Notes: generated from the sequence alone by a model not told the origin. A stretch of DNA of 64,000 bases from Margaritifera margaritifera (GCA_029931535.1 JAQPZY010001536.1:3764501-3828500), one strand, 5' to 3'. Positions 48,770-59,680 are shown, counted from the stretch's first letter. Program-made: numbers and translations.

Positions 48770-49520
48770 ATTGAGCTGTAAACTTGACCTTCAAGACAGA
48801 ATCCCACTGTGGTACTTGACATACCTTTTAATGTTGATGTATACAATAAGTATACAAAGTTATACACCTATATCTCAAATAGCTCTAAAGTTACATAACT
48901 GAATGGAAAGTGTGATGGAAAATTAAAATAATGAACCATGACCTTGATGATAGGAACCCAACTGTGGCACACATGTCTTCTAACGATTGTTCATGAGTAT
49001 ACAAAGTCTTGTGTATTAATCTCAAATGGCTCTAAAGTTGCAGACAGGAAAGTGTGAAAGAAATCTTAAAATACTGAGATGTGACCTTGACCTTGAAGAC
49101 AGGAACCCAATGTGGTAAGTAACACACCTTCTAATGATGATGTATAAGTATACAAAGTATCATCCGTTAACCTCAAAAAGGTTTTCAAGTTGCAGAGTGG
49201 AAGTAAAAGTGTGAACAAAAACCAAGATTTCAAAATGCGACCTTGACCTTGAAGATTGAAACCTCAAGGTCGTAAGTGACATACTTTCTAGACATGATAA
49301 ATAACTATGCCAAGTTTCATCCCTTAATCTCAAATGACTTTAAAGTAATGGAGAGGAAGGGAAAGTGTGATGAACAAGTATAATATTAAGCTGTGACCTT
49401 GACCTTGAAGATAGCATCCCCAGTGTGATATGTGACACACCTTCAAATCATGATGTATAAGTAACCCAAGTGGCATTCCTTAATCACAAACAACTTTAAA
49501 GTTATAGAAGAAATTAAAGT
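48770..49520. repeat. Tandem array of about 150 bp, five units, with paired AAGGTCA sites
   Basis: Units marked by GTGACCTTGACCTTGAAGA at 49081, about 49238 and 49393, with degenerate versions at about 48783 and 48937. Each continues AGGAACCCA.TGTGG, then GATGTATAAGTATACAAAGT and CTCAAATGGCTCTAAAGTTG. Confidence 0.8.
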
Positions 49521-50678
49521 GTGATAGCTGGACAGAAACATGGATGCTATGTCCTCTACTTTTTTTTTTAATAGGTGTGAATCAAAATGTAAGAAAACTG
49601 GTAAAGTGTTACATATTGATCATCATAATATCAAACAAGATGGTCAAAGCATTATTTCAGTCCATCAGAAAATTTGAAAACCTAATCAGTTTTGACAAAT
49701 TAAAGCAAATATTTGTCCTATCCGTTCCAACACTTACATTATTTTGCCATCCAGGTAATAATCTAAATTATGTTATATGACCATGTTATATAGTGCATGA
49801 AGACCCAGATTGCTGACTGATCTGCATATTAATTATTAACTGATCAGTACAGAGTAAAATACAGCATGATAACTGTAATACATACTGTACTGGAAAATGT
49901 GTCATTTCAGACTTAGTATTATCCTTCCATGATTAACTGGTTTCCTCTGAAACTAATCATTTATAAAGATCATTTTTCAGAAAACTATACTACAGAATTT
50001 CATCATGGTGGGGGTGGGGAAAATGTGGCAAGGATTGAGAAAAAGTTCCTCCACCATCTCCCCACATGTCCTAATGGGGGTGCCATGGCTTCTCGGTGGA
50101 GAATATCTCTGTACACATCACAATCTCGTAAATTCACCTCTGACAATCTATGTGGAGTGGACATGGTGTGACAAAGTGGGCATGAATTATTGCTTATGAC
50201 TCCAGCAAACATGTGCTAAGGAATTTCATTGTGAGAGACAGAGAGAGAGCATGGTGGGGCACTGAGTCATCTACATCATTTCCCTTATAAATTAAATGAA
50301 CACATTTATTTTTTTAATTCTTCAAAATCAAATTTTTGACGATGTAATGCACTCATGTGCAAACTTTACTATTGCAATATACTGAGTGAAGCATCTAATT
50401 TTTTTTTTTTTTTTTTTTTTTTAAAATCTTATGTATATCATTACCACAGGCAATTTCTTTATTATCAAATATTTAAAAATAATTAATGCAATTTACTGAT
50501 TGTGAAAAGGTGATATATTCAGAATAGAAGTCGCTAAAATCTTAACATGCAAAAAGCTGGCGAAACACAAGCTTGGTAGTCACAGGAAAAACTTGAAAGT
50601 AGAACGAGAACGCCAGATGCCAAATGAAAGTATAGTTAATTGTATAATAAGTATCTTGGTAATGAATGTATTAAATTT

Positions 50679-50680
<2 letters not shown>

Positions 50681-50754
<74 letters not shown>
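50681..50754. repeat. (GA)n microsatellite
   Basis: About 74 bp of GA with one GC interruption. Confidence 0.95.
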
Positions 50755-51214
50755 TAGATGGGAGAGGTTGGTTGTGAACAGTTGCTGAAAATAAATTACA
50801 AGGATTAAAGATCAGGGGCTAAACATGTATATCCATGCTGTCCAAACATCCCCAAAAATGGAATATCATAAACTAGCAATTTAGTTATCAACTAAATGTC
50901 AAATGAAAATATAATGTATCAAATCATCTAATTTTTCTGCAAGAGATAGAAAGAGAGACTGATGATGTAAAACTGATTATGAATGCTGAAGACCTGTACA
51001 CCCCAGCCCCCCCCCCCCAACTCTATATATGGGATGATGAAGTTACATATACAGATGCTACGAGTATGTTTTAAAAAAATGTGTGATCAGATTGGTAAAA
51101 CATTGTTCTCTAGACAACAACATGGCATATGACAAGTGTGTGGGTAAGCCTTTCAACTTTCTGGGATACAAGCAGCTTACCACATATGTGAAAATGACAT
51201 TATCAATGAGAATA

Positions 51215-52324
51215 CAGTGAAACCCCGCTATAACGCGAATTCGGATATAACGCGATCGTGGCGTGGCTCCCAAAATTTCATATATTCATTCGCACATGAA
51301 TATTTTTATTTTGCAAAGTACGAGAAATAGTGTATAAAATGTGTATATTACAGTATCATTTTGGGGAAGAGATCGCGTATGAATTCAAGTATAATACGTT
51401 TGTGGCGTGGTTTCTGAAATTTTATATACATGTACATGTATTTTTCTCGTACATGGAAAAAAAATAATTTTTTTAAAGTACGAGAAATAGTGTATAAAAA
51501 GTTTATTATCATTTTGGGGAAGAGATCACGTATGAATTCGATCGTGGTGTGGCTTCTGAAATTTAACAATTTCACCAATTTCTTGAAGAGTTATGCCAAA
51601 ATAAACATTATCGGAAATGTTACTTATTACTGATCCATGAGTAAAGCCAGTAAGTCTTCTCTGTGTTTGTCTTCAATTCATTATGTATACAATCATCGCT
51701 CAAACAATAGCCGACATGTTTTTCTTCTTTAACTGCATACACAACCAAGCATCAGACAATGTGGTGGTTGATAAAAGATTCTCACGATTTAATAAACATC
51801 AAAAAACGTAAGCCGCCAACACGTGCACTGGACTTCAATTCATCCTGTATACAATCATTGCGCAAACAATAGCCGACTTATGTTTCTTCTGTAACTGCAT
51901 ACACAAGCAAGCACCAAACAATGCGGTGGTTGATCAAAGATTGTCATATGTGGGTGCTTATGTAGAGACTGAGCTTGGGCGGCAAGATCAAAGATTGCAA
52001 TATGTGGGTGCTTATGTAGAGACTGAGCTTGGGCGGCAAGATCACAGGGAGTTCAAATAACCACTCTCTGTTACTTAGCACTGAACAAGTACAGCTGTAT
52101 CAAACTCGTGGCTCAATCAAAGGGTTGTCATGTGGGAAAACAAAGACGGATCGATATCAGATAGTAAACGGTGTTGATACCCTATTCATGCTATACATTA
52201 GACGTGTATACGTTGTTCTCTGAAAAAAGTAAAATATAGTAAAACCCCCCAATAACGCGACCCCGCTTTTTCCGCGATCAAATTTTATGGACCCCAAATA
52301 TCGCGTTATAGCGGGGTTTCACTG
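51215..52324. mobile_element. pogo/Tigger-like non-autonomous DNA transposon
   Basis: Perfect 23-bp inverted repeats (51215-51237 and 52302-52324, CAGTGAAACCCCGCTATAAC followed by GCG) flanked by TA on both sides. TIR length, sequence type and TA duplication are those of pogo/Tigger elements. No transposase ORF. The inside is made of duplications: about 150 bp around 51246-51560 (two and a half copies with GTACGAGAAATAGTGTATAA), about 113 bp at 51670-51782 and 51832-51945, and about 53 bp at about 51935-52040. The last 90 bp form a second, shorter inverted repeat beginning AGTAAAACCCCCCAATAACG. Confidence 0.85.
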
Positions 52325-52418
52325 TATATATAAAAAATATCCAACTGATTAAAATCAATTATTGAGATAGATTCTGATGAACCAATTATCAATCTTTAAA
52401 TTTCAACTGATTCCCAAA

Positions 52419-53708
52419 GCTAGTGGCTAGGCGTAGAGGTCCGTATGACTAGCCTGTAGGTCAAGTCGTACCAACCCGTACACCTAGCCTATAAGACAGC
52501 TATAGGCTAGGCGTATATGAGTCAATTTCATGTATTTGGAGATATTTTACATAGAAGATGATGATATCTGATCAACATGGCAGCAACAGAGGTTGATATA
52601 AGCTCTGCACATGTATATATGTACTTTGTGGAAAATGCTTGGGCCTGCATCAATGATGTGGTCAGAACTGCAAATCTCAGGAAATGGATGTGAAGCTGCA
52701 GGGAAGCGTACGTAAATAACAGGCTATAGTATTTCCATGATACAAACAGTGATGAACACTTTAATGCCCAATTATAATGAATACATCCATAATAGTTCCA
52801 ATGAGTACATCCATAATAGTTCCAGTGATGAACACTTAAATGTCCATTTACAAAATGGTGCTTTGGGACTCAGCTGTATTCTGACCTTGACTTCCTGTCA
52901 ATATATGTATACATGTGCACAATTGTTATGTCATATATGTGCTTAAATATTAGTTATGTTTTTCATGTATTAAATGCTTAGAGTTGTCCGTACATAGATC
53001 TACATTTTCAAATTCTGTAGTAAACCAATTCATTAACTTTATCCGCAAAATGATGTGACTTTTTATAGTTCTGTTTAAAAAATTATAATTTGATGTTCCT
53101 TCTGATATTTTACATGTCAAAACTATGATAATTCAGAGACACTCTTGGCATTTAAACTACAATACATACAATTAAACAAAATAAATAAAAAATAAAAAAT
53201 AAACAAAAAAATAACAAACAAAAAAAGAACAAGAAAAAGAATAAAAGAAAAAAAATAAAAATAAAAAAAAAAATTGGTTGGGGCCATTCTGAGAGCGCCT
53301 CCCTGTGGTGTGACCTGGATGCAGATGGATAAATGTTTGGTAATTGCACAGTTATATTTTTTATATAATTAAATTGAGCTTGAACCATCAGAAACTGAAT
53401 GCTCTCAACACATGTGCTAAAGATGACAACGATCAATATGACTTATACTGTCCCATATTTTTGTGAACCTCGGTCTACATCGTACACTGAATATTATACA
53501 GGTAACTATACAAAATAAACTAAAATAAAGGATAGTTTTTTGTTTTTTTTAAGTTATTTATAAGGAAATATTATCATTAAAAAAAGATACAAATAGGATT
53601 TAAATTATTATTTTCTATCAATTTATGCATGTTAATCACTCGCGTACACCTTGCCTAGTTGCCGTATAGGCTACGCGTACGGGTCTGTACGCCTAGCCAG
53701 GCAGTACC
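52419..53708. mobile_element. TIR transposon with 9-bp target duplication
   Basis: ATTCCCAAA occurs at 52410-52418 and again at 53709-53717. Between them lie inverted ends (TGGCTAGGCGTAGAGGTCCG at the left; the right end reversed reads TGGCTAGGCGTACAGACCCG). A subterminal hairpin ACACCTAGCCTATAAGACAG with its partner follows at the left. A 9-bp duplication fits Mutator-like elements best. No transposase is recognised; 53160-53275 is an A-rich low-complexity tract. Confidence 0.75.
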
Positions 53709-53857
53709 ATTCCCAAAACACTACCCATAACCCAATTATCGATATATGACGACACAATTCCCTATCTTTTGAGAATTAACAGCTTAAGTTATAAATATTC
53801 GCAATTTCCAAGGCTTTCAAATGGCAGCAAATACGATGCTGAATTTATTTCCCTTAC

Positions 53858-54011
53858 GTCTTGTGGCTGCAAGAAGCTCCTTTCCATCATTGATCATTGA
53901 TTTGATGGCCTTGCTGGTCCGTTCAAGTTCCTTTTCATGTTGTTCCAGATTTTGTCTGAATACCAAGCTGTCCGTGAGACAGTCTTTAAATTCAAGCGGA
54001 CGAAGAACCAT
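53858..54011 (-). CDS. Graf (ARHGAP26/10/42): GRAF-type RhoGAP, coding part of exon 1 (N-terminal BAR domain)
   Basis: 51 codons plus one base. The protein opens MVLRPLEFKDC and continues through LVFRQNLEQHEKELERTSK and INDGKELLAA, which aligns without gaps to the start of human GRAF/oligophrenin proteins (LEF-DC, then a HE-EL-T helix, then DGK-L). Family knowledge: these proteins have BAR, PH, RhoGAP and often SH3 domains; they sense curved membrane and switch off RhoA/Cdc42 in endocytosis and actin control. Only the first BAR helix is encoded here. The exon ends AGA-C before GTAAGG, a good donor in phase 1, which fits the phase of exon 2 at 30376. The ATG is chosen because homologs start at this residue and the adjacent 181 bp look like a promoter. 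Which paralog it matches best cannot be decided from three exons. Confidence 0.9.
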
Positions 54012-54192
54012 CTTTGACGTTTTAGGAATTCAACTGATGCAAAGTTACCATAATGAAAACAGATATTTGACACTTGCACATCCTTGCCGGGAAGTAACAA
54101 TGCGCATGCTTATTTTTACGGAAGTTATTTTTTTCTTGTTTCCGGTACAAGTTTGACAGAAGACACGTGTTGTGTGTTGATTTGTTTTTGAA
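54012..54192. promoter_or_regulatory. Bidirectional promoter between GRAF and ZNF330
   Basis: 181 bp between two divergent start codons, so it must hold both 5' UTRs and probably a shared core promoter. Visible motifs: ETS-like GGAA cores at 54089-54095 (CGGGAAG), 54118-54125 (ACGGAAGT) and 54138-54147 (reverse, TTTCCGGT); an NRF1-like ATGCGCATGC at 54100-54109; and an E-box CACGTG at 54164-54169. No TATA box is obvious. ETS plus NRF1 is a typical set for animal housekeeping bidirectional promoters. Transcription start sites cannot be placed from sequence. Confidence 0.7.
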
Positions 54193-54312
54193 ATGCCAAA
54201 GAAGAAATCTGGACAGAGAAAAAAGGCTGAGAAACAGAAGGAACGTCAGCGGGGAATACGGAATGCCCACCTTGGGAAACCTTTGGCCGATAGGCCAAGC
54301 AATTTTTTAATG
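54193..54312 (+). CDS. ZNF330: ZNF330 (NOA36) exon 1
   Basis: Exactly 40 codons from ATG to the GTGAAG donor. The protein begins MPKKKSGQRKKAEKQKERQ and ends LADRPSNFLM. Human ZNF330 also has 40 residues before its first zinc-binding block, beginning MPKKK-G-RKKAE and ending LAKHPCN-SM, so start, length and end all agree. Family knowledge: ZNF330/NOA36 is a conserved cysteine-rich, zinc-binding nucleolar protein, also reported at centromeres and mitochondria. This exon is the basic N-terminus, a likely nucleolar-targeting segment; the cysteine-rich part starts in exon 2. It is divergent to GRAF, with 181 bp between the start codons. The host reading frame runs on past the donor but loses all similarity there, supporting splicing after ATG. 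Confidence 0.87.
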
Positions 54313-54818
54313 GTGAAGTCCTACATACTGTTTGTGTCCTTTTTGCGTGGCAGCGAACGTATAGCCAATACTACCCAAATAGTAACCAAATATTCCCAAA
54401 TAGAGTCTAAATATTATGGGTTTTATTTTATACGCACTGCGTAGGACGGTTACTTAACCGGTAATTCGGAACAAGGTCTGGATGGTAGAAATACAGAGAC
54501 GGCGTGTACAAGCGAAATATTTGCTCAAAGTTAGCAACACTAACAATATTTTCTAATTATTTAATGGGCTGAAATAAAGCTAAAATATCTTTAATTGACA
54601 GTTTGATGAATAAGGTGTGAAATTTTTTTAAAATCTGAGTGTTATTCATCACTACCATTCACTACACCCCATATCTTTTGCCTTCTGTTGTGGTAATGCA
54701 GTGATGTCATCAGGTCAGCCATTAAAGCCCTTATACCCAAATACAACCTAATATACTCAAACTCTACCAAAATACAGTAACAGTTCAAAATGTAATCTAT
54801 CTATCATGCTGCTAATTC

Positions 54819-55228
54819 AGGAGCCATGGTAGCTCAGTAATACCAGCAAACAAAACCAAACCAAGCACTCCCATTAACTACTTGCTGTACCCTTGTATAT
54901 CAATTATTATGGACAGGTATGCTTATGCACACTCACACACTCCAGAATGCAGGAAGAACCTTTGTGGCAGCAACAGGCACCTACTCTTTTTCAAATACCA
55001 TGAGGGGGAGGTGTCTTGTACCTGCATCAGGTATTCTCCATGCACAGGGGATTGCCATTTAATGTTCCGAGCTGATGGATGGCACACTGTTTAGCATCAT
55101 ACCCACCACTGATTTGCTAATGGATCGTGCTGTTCAGAAACATAACTTCTTGCCTCCACTATGTTTCAAACCTGAAACCTCTGACACCAGAGGTCAGTAT
55201 GCTAACCACTAGACCAGCACCTCCTAAA
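54819..55228. mobile_element. SINE pieces: family A head/tail (plus) and a different tRNA-like SINE (minus)
   Basis: 54819-54871 keeps the family A head (GGAGCCATGGTAGCTCAGTA) fused to its tail (ACAAAACCAAACC), the body being deleted. 54872-55228 is a different element on the minus strand whose head reads GCTGGTCTAGTGGTTAGCAT (box A) and GTTTCAGGTTTGAAAC (box B). Confidence 0.6.
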
Positions 55229-56249
55229 CATTAAAGTTGAAATGTCCAACATAATGGAGATCTGATAGACACTGACATGACGTCATGCTCTGTTGACCTT
55301 TTGATTGACCTATCAAATTACAGCTTTCACCGTTATGAAAGTGACAAACTTTGGGCTACCATACGTCCTCTTTTTCCCAGACATGTCCTCCTTTTCGGTC
55401 CTTAAATCTCTGTCCGACCAGGTTTGTTCTTTATCAAACATGTAATGTTCAATATTTTTACATTAGTTAATATCTCAAAGAAGTACATACAAGGAAAGAA
55501 CCTACATGCACTTTTTTCCAATTAATATACAACCGAAGAAGGACTGGGGAAAGGAAAGGATGACATCTAGTACACAAGTCACAGTATATTATATAATATA
55601 TACTCGCGTTGTATTCTCACTTTTACTCGTTTTATATACTCATGATGGATTAGTGTGATATATTAACTATATATAACACATTAATACAATGTGAGTTGGT
55701 AGATACCGATACAGATACACCCACTCTCCGGAGTGTCCTCTTTTTTCAAAGTTCAAATTTGGTAACCCTATTTGGAACATATAATTTCCAATGACAGCTC
55801 ACCCTGATACAAAATGCCATGCTGATTCAGAGGTCAGCAGATCAGAAACCTTTATCAGTTCCTCTCCGATCTACTTATTATAAGCTGATCTTAATGTGAG
55901 TCCTTAATTATATCAGGATGTACCCAAGTCAAAATGTAGTGAAGCAAAATCATACAAAAGTTGATAAAAAATTATAGATTTTTTACTTCTTGCTTTATGT
56001 GTCACTGAAAACCATTAATGGGGTACAGTGGTCCCCCACTTATAAGGCCACCCCTTCTGCATCAGGAAAGTGACCTTTCTAGAGGGGGATCACACAGATG
56101 TGCGTAATAATTACATATAATGTAAGAAAAGCATAACAAATTTTGAGATATTTAATATTTTAATTCAAAAATGTACTGGTATGTTATGGAATCAGTGTGA
56201 TAAAGCTTGTATTAATGTAATTTAAAATGAAAAGAATTTGTATGAAATC

Positions 56250-57287
56250 TATTTGGTCCTAAATGAAAGTGATGCAGATCTTACATCCAATATGGCCACC
56301 ATAGCAGTCATCTTGAAAATCTTGTTATTGCTACTCCTCCTGAACGGAATGTCATATCAACATGGGGTTTTCACCTGAAGACTTCTTATGGTGTCTGGTT
56401 GGTCTTAAATAAAAATTTTACGATTTGACATTCACTATGGCAACGACAAAGGCCTTGAAATTCATCATATCACTACTTCTTGTAGATGGAAAGTCATATT
56501 GGAATTGGGTTTTCACTAGAAGACTTCTTATGCTGTCTAATTGTTACTAAATGAAAATGGTGCAGATCTGACATCTAGTATGGCCACCATGGCAGCCATT
56601 TTGAAAATCTTGTTATTGCTCCTCCTCTTATAAGTAAAGTCATATCGACATGGGGTTTTCACCAGAACACTAATTTTATCTAGTTGGTCCTGAGTGAAAA
56701 TGGAGCATGGCAGCCATCTTGAAAATTTTCTTGTTGATACTCCTCCTAAATGGAAAGTCATATCGACATAGGGTTTTCACTAGAAGACTTCTTATGGTGG
56801 CTAGTTGGTCCTGAATAAAAATGTTGCTGATCTGACATCCAATATGGCCACCATGATGGCTATGTTCAAAATCTTGTTGTCAGTTTTGCTCCAGAATTGA
56901 TGGTCATGTTGACATAGGGCTTTTGCCGAAAGACTTTTTATGATATCTAGTTGGTCCTAAATTAAAATGGTGCCCTGCAGACATCCAATATGGCTGCCAC
57001 AATGAACATATTGAAAATCTTGTCACTAAATCTCCTAAATGGATGGTCATATTAGCATAGGGTTTTCACCAAAAGTCTTCTAATGGTGTCTAGTTTGTCC
57101 TAATTGAAAATGTTGCCTATCTTACATCTAATATGACCGCCTCAGCGTCTAATTTGAAACTTTTATAGCTCAAGAATATCAGAGATGGTTTCAACATTCA
57201 GCAGTTAAAAAAAAAGAAATGGTCTTACTTGAGTTTCTGGAAATTCTGTTTCAACAGTAGAGCATCAGTCCCTTCAAGAGACTCATG
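56250..57287 (+). mobile_element. Helentron-like element, 5'-truncated
   Basis: Same family in plus orientation: about six core units (TTTTGAAAATCTTGTTATTGC, CATGGGGTTTTCAC, TGGTCCTAAATGAAAATGG) and a 3' end with CAGTAGAGC followed by the stem-loop AGTCCCTTCAAGAGACT at 57267-57283. The 5' terminus is missing. Confidence 0.65.
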
Positions 57288-57799
57288 TTTAAACAGTTCC
57301 TATGAAGAACTATCTCCATTCATTGGAAAGTAAATTTTCCATAATCTGGTGGTTCAAAATTGAATAATTTGGGCAACTTAAAATCAGTATGACATTTTTG
57401 GAAAACCTTGTATGAGATGTAAAATTAATTTTATGACATCAAATTCAATACCGTGTATCAAATATATGCACTTGGATCTTACTTGTGTATATCTGGATTG
57501 TATTGGGTTATTTTTAGCTCATAGAGTACTCTGGGAGCAATAGAGTATACTGCATTATAGTGAGACTGCCTTACAATGAAGTACATGATACATATCATTT
57601 GTCCTGTGACATATATGCTTGCCTTACAACAAGAACCATATTATAATGAAGGGCCTTATAGTGAGGGAGTTCTGTATTTGGGTCAGTTGTCTCTCTGCTT
57701 TATAGGCCAGGTTCACGTGCAAATTATTTTGAGGTGATCCTTTATTTAACTAATATGACAAAGTGTTTATCTTATTGTAGTCTTAAAAATCTAGAGATA

Positions 57800-58017
57800 C
57801 CATATATACTCGCATATAAACCAGATACCAACTGCAAACTTCATAGACCCAGATTTGTCGTCTCACAATGTGCCGGCAGATCTGGGTCTATGCAGTTTGT
57901 AAGGACTAATCAGTAGAACAAACAACATAGACCCCGATCTGCCAGTGCATTATGCGACGGCAGATCAGGGTCTATATTGTTTGCATTTAGACCCAGCTTA
58001 TATGCAAGTATATATGG
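57800..58017. mobile_element. Double-hairpin MITE, copy 2 (opposite orientation)
   Basis: Same length and termini (CCATATATACTCGCATATAA ... TATATGG), flanked by TA, with the two hairpins in reversed order relative to copy 1. Confidence 0.85.
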
Positions 58018-58086
58018 TATATTAATCAAGTGATTATATAGTAGAGGTACCAACTGTTCATCAGGTCAAGATTCCGCTCAACAGCT

Positions 58087-58437
58087 ATCTAATGGACAAA
58101 TATGGGTGTTTCTCAGTCTCTAGGCTGTATATCTAATGGACAAACATGGGTGTTTCTCAGTTTCTAGGCTGTATATCTAATGGACAAATATGGGTGTTTC
58201 TCAGTCTCTAGGCTATATTTCTAATGGACAAATATGGGTGTTTCTCAGTCTCTAGGCTGTATTTCTAATGGACAAATATGGGTGTTTCTCAGTCTCTAGG
58301 CTGTATTTCTAATGGACAAATATGGGTGTTTCTCAGTCTCTAGGCCATATACCTAATGGACAAATATGGGTGTTTCTCAGTCTCTAGGCCGTATACCTAA
58401 TGGACAAATATGGGTGTTTCTCAGTCTCTAGGCCATA
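58087..58437. repeat. 44-bp tandem repeat, eight copies
   Basis: Unit ATCTAATGGACAAATATGGG followed by TGTTTCTCAGTCTCTAGGCT and GTAT, eight copies with only a few changes each. Confidence 0.92.
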
Positions 58438-59382
58438 TTTGAAGAGAGTGTAGAGTGGCATCAATGCAAGTTTTGCAAGTCCACAAGAAAATCTTTTCTT
58501 TCACATAGCAAACAATGTATAATCATTATTTGTACATGATCAATCACCTAGTACATGAACTGCATACCAAATACAAGGGAACCCCGCTTAACACGTTAGT
58601 TTGGGTCTATACCTTACGACTTTGTTATGTACGGAACTGCTGCAGAGGAACAATGATTAAAAATATTTGATAAATGCATGAATGAGTGGGGGTGGGTGGG
58701 GGGTTGGGTGAAATAGCAAAATCCAAACACCAGTCAAAACATACAGTATTAATTTTACTGCCTGCCAGTTTATATACCCATTGGGATTAGGATAGCTCCA
58801 TCCATGATAAAAATTAATTATACCTGTGTAGAAACATTCATTTTTATCTGTAACCTATAGGTTTCCGAAACTTAACTAAATTATTTGTATCTGTTTGTCA
58901 GCTTGGCTGATGTATTGAGTAGTGTCAGTGAATAAAGGACATATAAGACATAATAAATTATTAGCTATGATGTGAAAGCGTTTTATCCAAATTTGTGTTA
59001 TAATGAAATGTGTTATAGTGGGGTCCCTTTTGAAAATGAAGAACCTGTACTCCAACGGCACATGCAATTCCAGTGTTCGATTATCACAGATTTACAGAAA
59101 TTGCACTTGTTGATGTAGGTAAACTGGTCAGATCATACAAGGAAAGGTGTCACTCCATTTTGTATAGAGAATATTATGTTAATGCTTTTTTTGAGGAGAA
59201 AAAGAAAAATAAGCAAAACTCTCAGTACATCTTTAATGAATGTGACATGAATTAGAACTCTGAGTTATATTTTGTAGTAACAGAACCAAAAATCAGTTTT
59301 GTACAGTGAGCACAAGATTGTTTCAAAGTCTAAATTAAAGCAAGATGACACACAGGACTCTTACAATTTTATATATCTACTT

Positions 59383-59538
59383 GTCCTTTTTGACACATGA
59401 CTGTAATGTGACTACATTGTTGTCCTTTTCGACACATGACTGTAATGTGACTACATTGTTGTCCTTTTCGACACATGACTGTAATGTGACTACATTGTTG
59501 TCCTTTTCGACACATGACTGTAATGTGACTACATTGTT
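59383..59538. repeat. 39-bp tandem repeat, four copies
   Basis: Unit GTCCTTTTCGACACATGACT followed by GTAATGTGACTACATTGTT. Its length is a multiple of three, so repeated peptides appear in several frames on both strands; I regard these as by-products. Confidence 0.9.
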
Positions 59539-59660
59539 GTGCATTTTGCACAGACAAAAGTTGCACATTCTTATGCACCCATCACTCATGTGTATGTGAT
59601 GGGTGGATTTTTTTTAGTCTTTACACCACAAGTTCATAACATCTTGTCTTTTATTTTCAG

Positions 59661-59680
59661 GAATGTGACCAATGTAAAAG
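59661..59680 (+). CDS. ZNF330: ZNF330 exon 2 (20-nt micro-exon, start of cysteine-rich region)
   Basis: TTTTATTTTCAG precedes 20 bases that encode ECDQCK plus two bases of an Arg codon; GTAATT follows. Human ZNF330 continues straight after exon 1 with ECDKCQR, so sequence, phase 0 entry and position on the correct strand all fit. Reading through the donor gives an immediate TAA, so splicing is required. The exon carries the first CxxC of the zinc-binding region. It is unusually short, so a chance match with splice-like borders is the main alternative. The next exon (starting in phase 2, expected to encode Q-KNRAFCYFC-like sequence) was not found and probably lies beyond 64000. Confidence 0.72.

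Larger units (their letters stand above)
30377..53857 (-). other. GRAF intron 1 (about 23.5 kb)
   Basis: Bounded by the exon 1 donor GTAAGG and exon 2 acceptor TTTTCAG. It contains the DIRS element in sense orientation and many other repeats listed separately. Stretches with nothing recognised beyond AT-rich or low-complexity DNA: 30880-31180, 33290-34080, 35045-35770, 36330-36520, 36760-37440, 37625-38515, 46110-47180, 47640-47940, 48170-48770 and 49520-51210 (poly-T at 50400-50423). Confidence 0.8.
54313..59660 (+). other. ZNF330 intron 1 (about 5.3 kb)
   Basis: Between the ZNF330 exon 1 donor and the exon 2 acceptor. It holds SINE pieces (54819-55228), a Helentron-like copy (56250-57287), a double-hairpin MITE (57800-58017), a 44-bp array (58087-58437) and a 39-bp array (59383-59538). 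I see nothing in 54313-54815, 55230-56250, 57290-57795 and 58440-59380 apart from AT-rich sequence. Confidence 0.7.

Noticed and set aside
53152..53436. 94-codon minus-strand ORF rich in Phe and Leu
   Set aside because: Translation of an A-rich tract inside a transposon.
53821..54156. 111-codon plus-strand ORF over GRAF exon 1
   Set aside because: Antisense of exon 1 and the promoter; the minus strand matches the GRAF BAR domain with correct splice sites.
58087..58437. CRISPR array
   Set aside because: Eukaryotic DNA, head-to-tail repeats without spacers.
59369..59589. Repeat-protein-like ORFs on both strands
   Set aside because: Consequence of the 39-bp tandem repeat, whose length is divisible by three.
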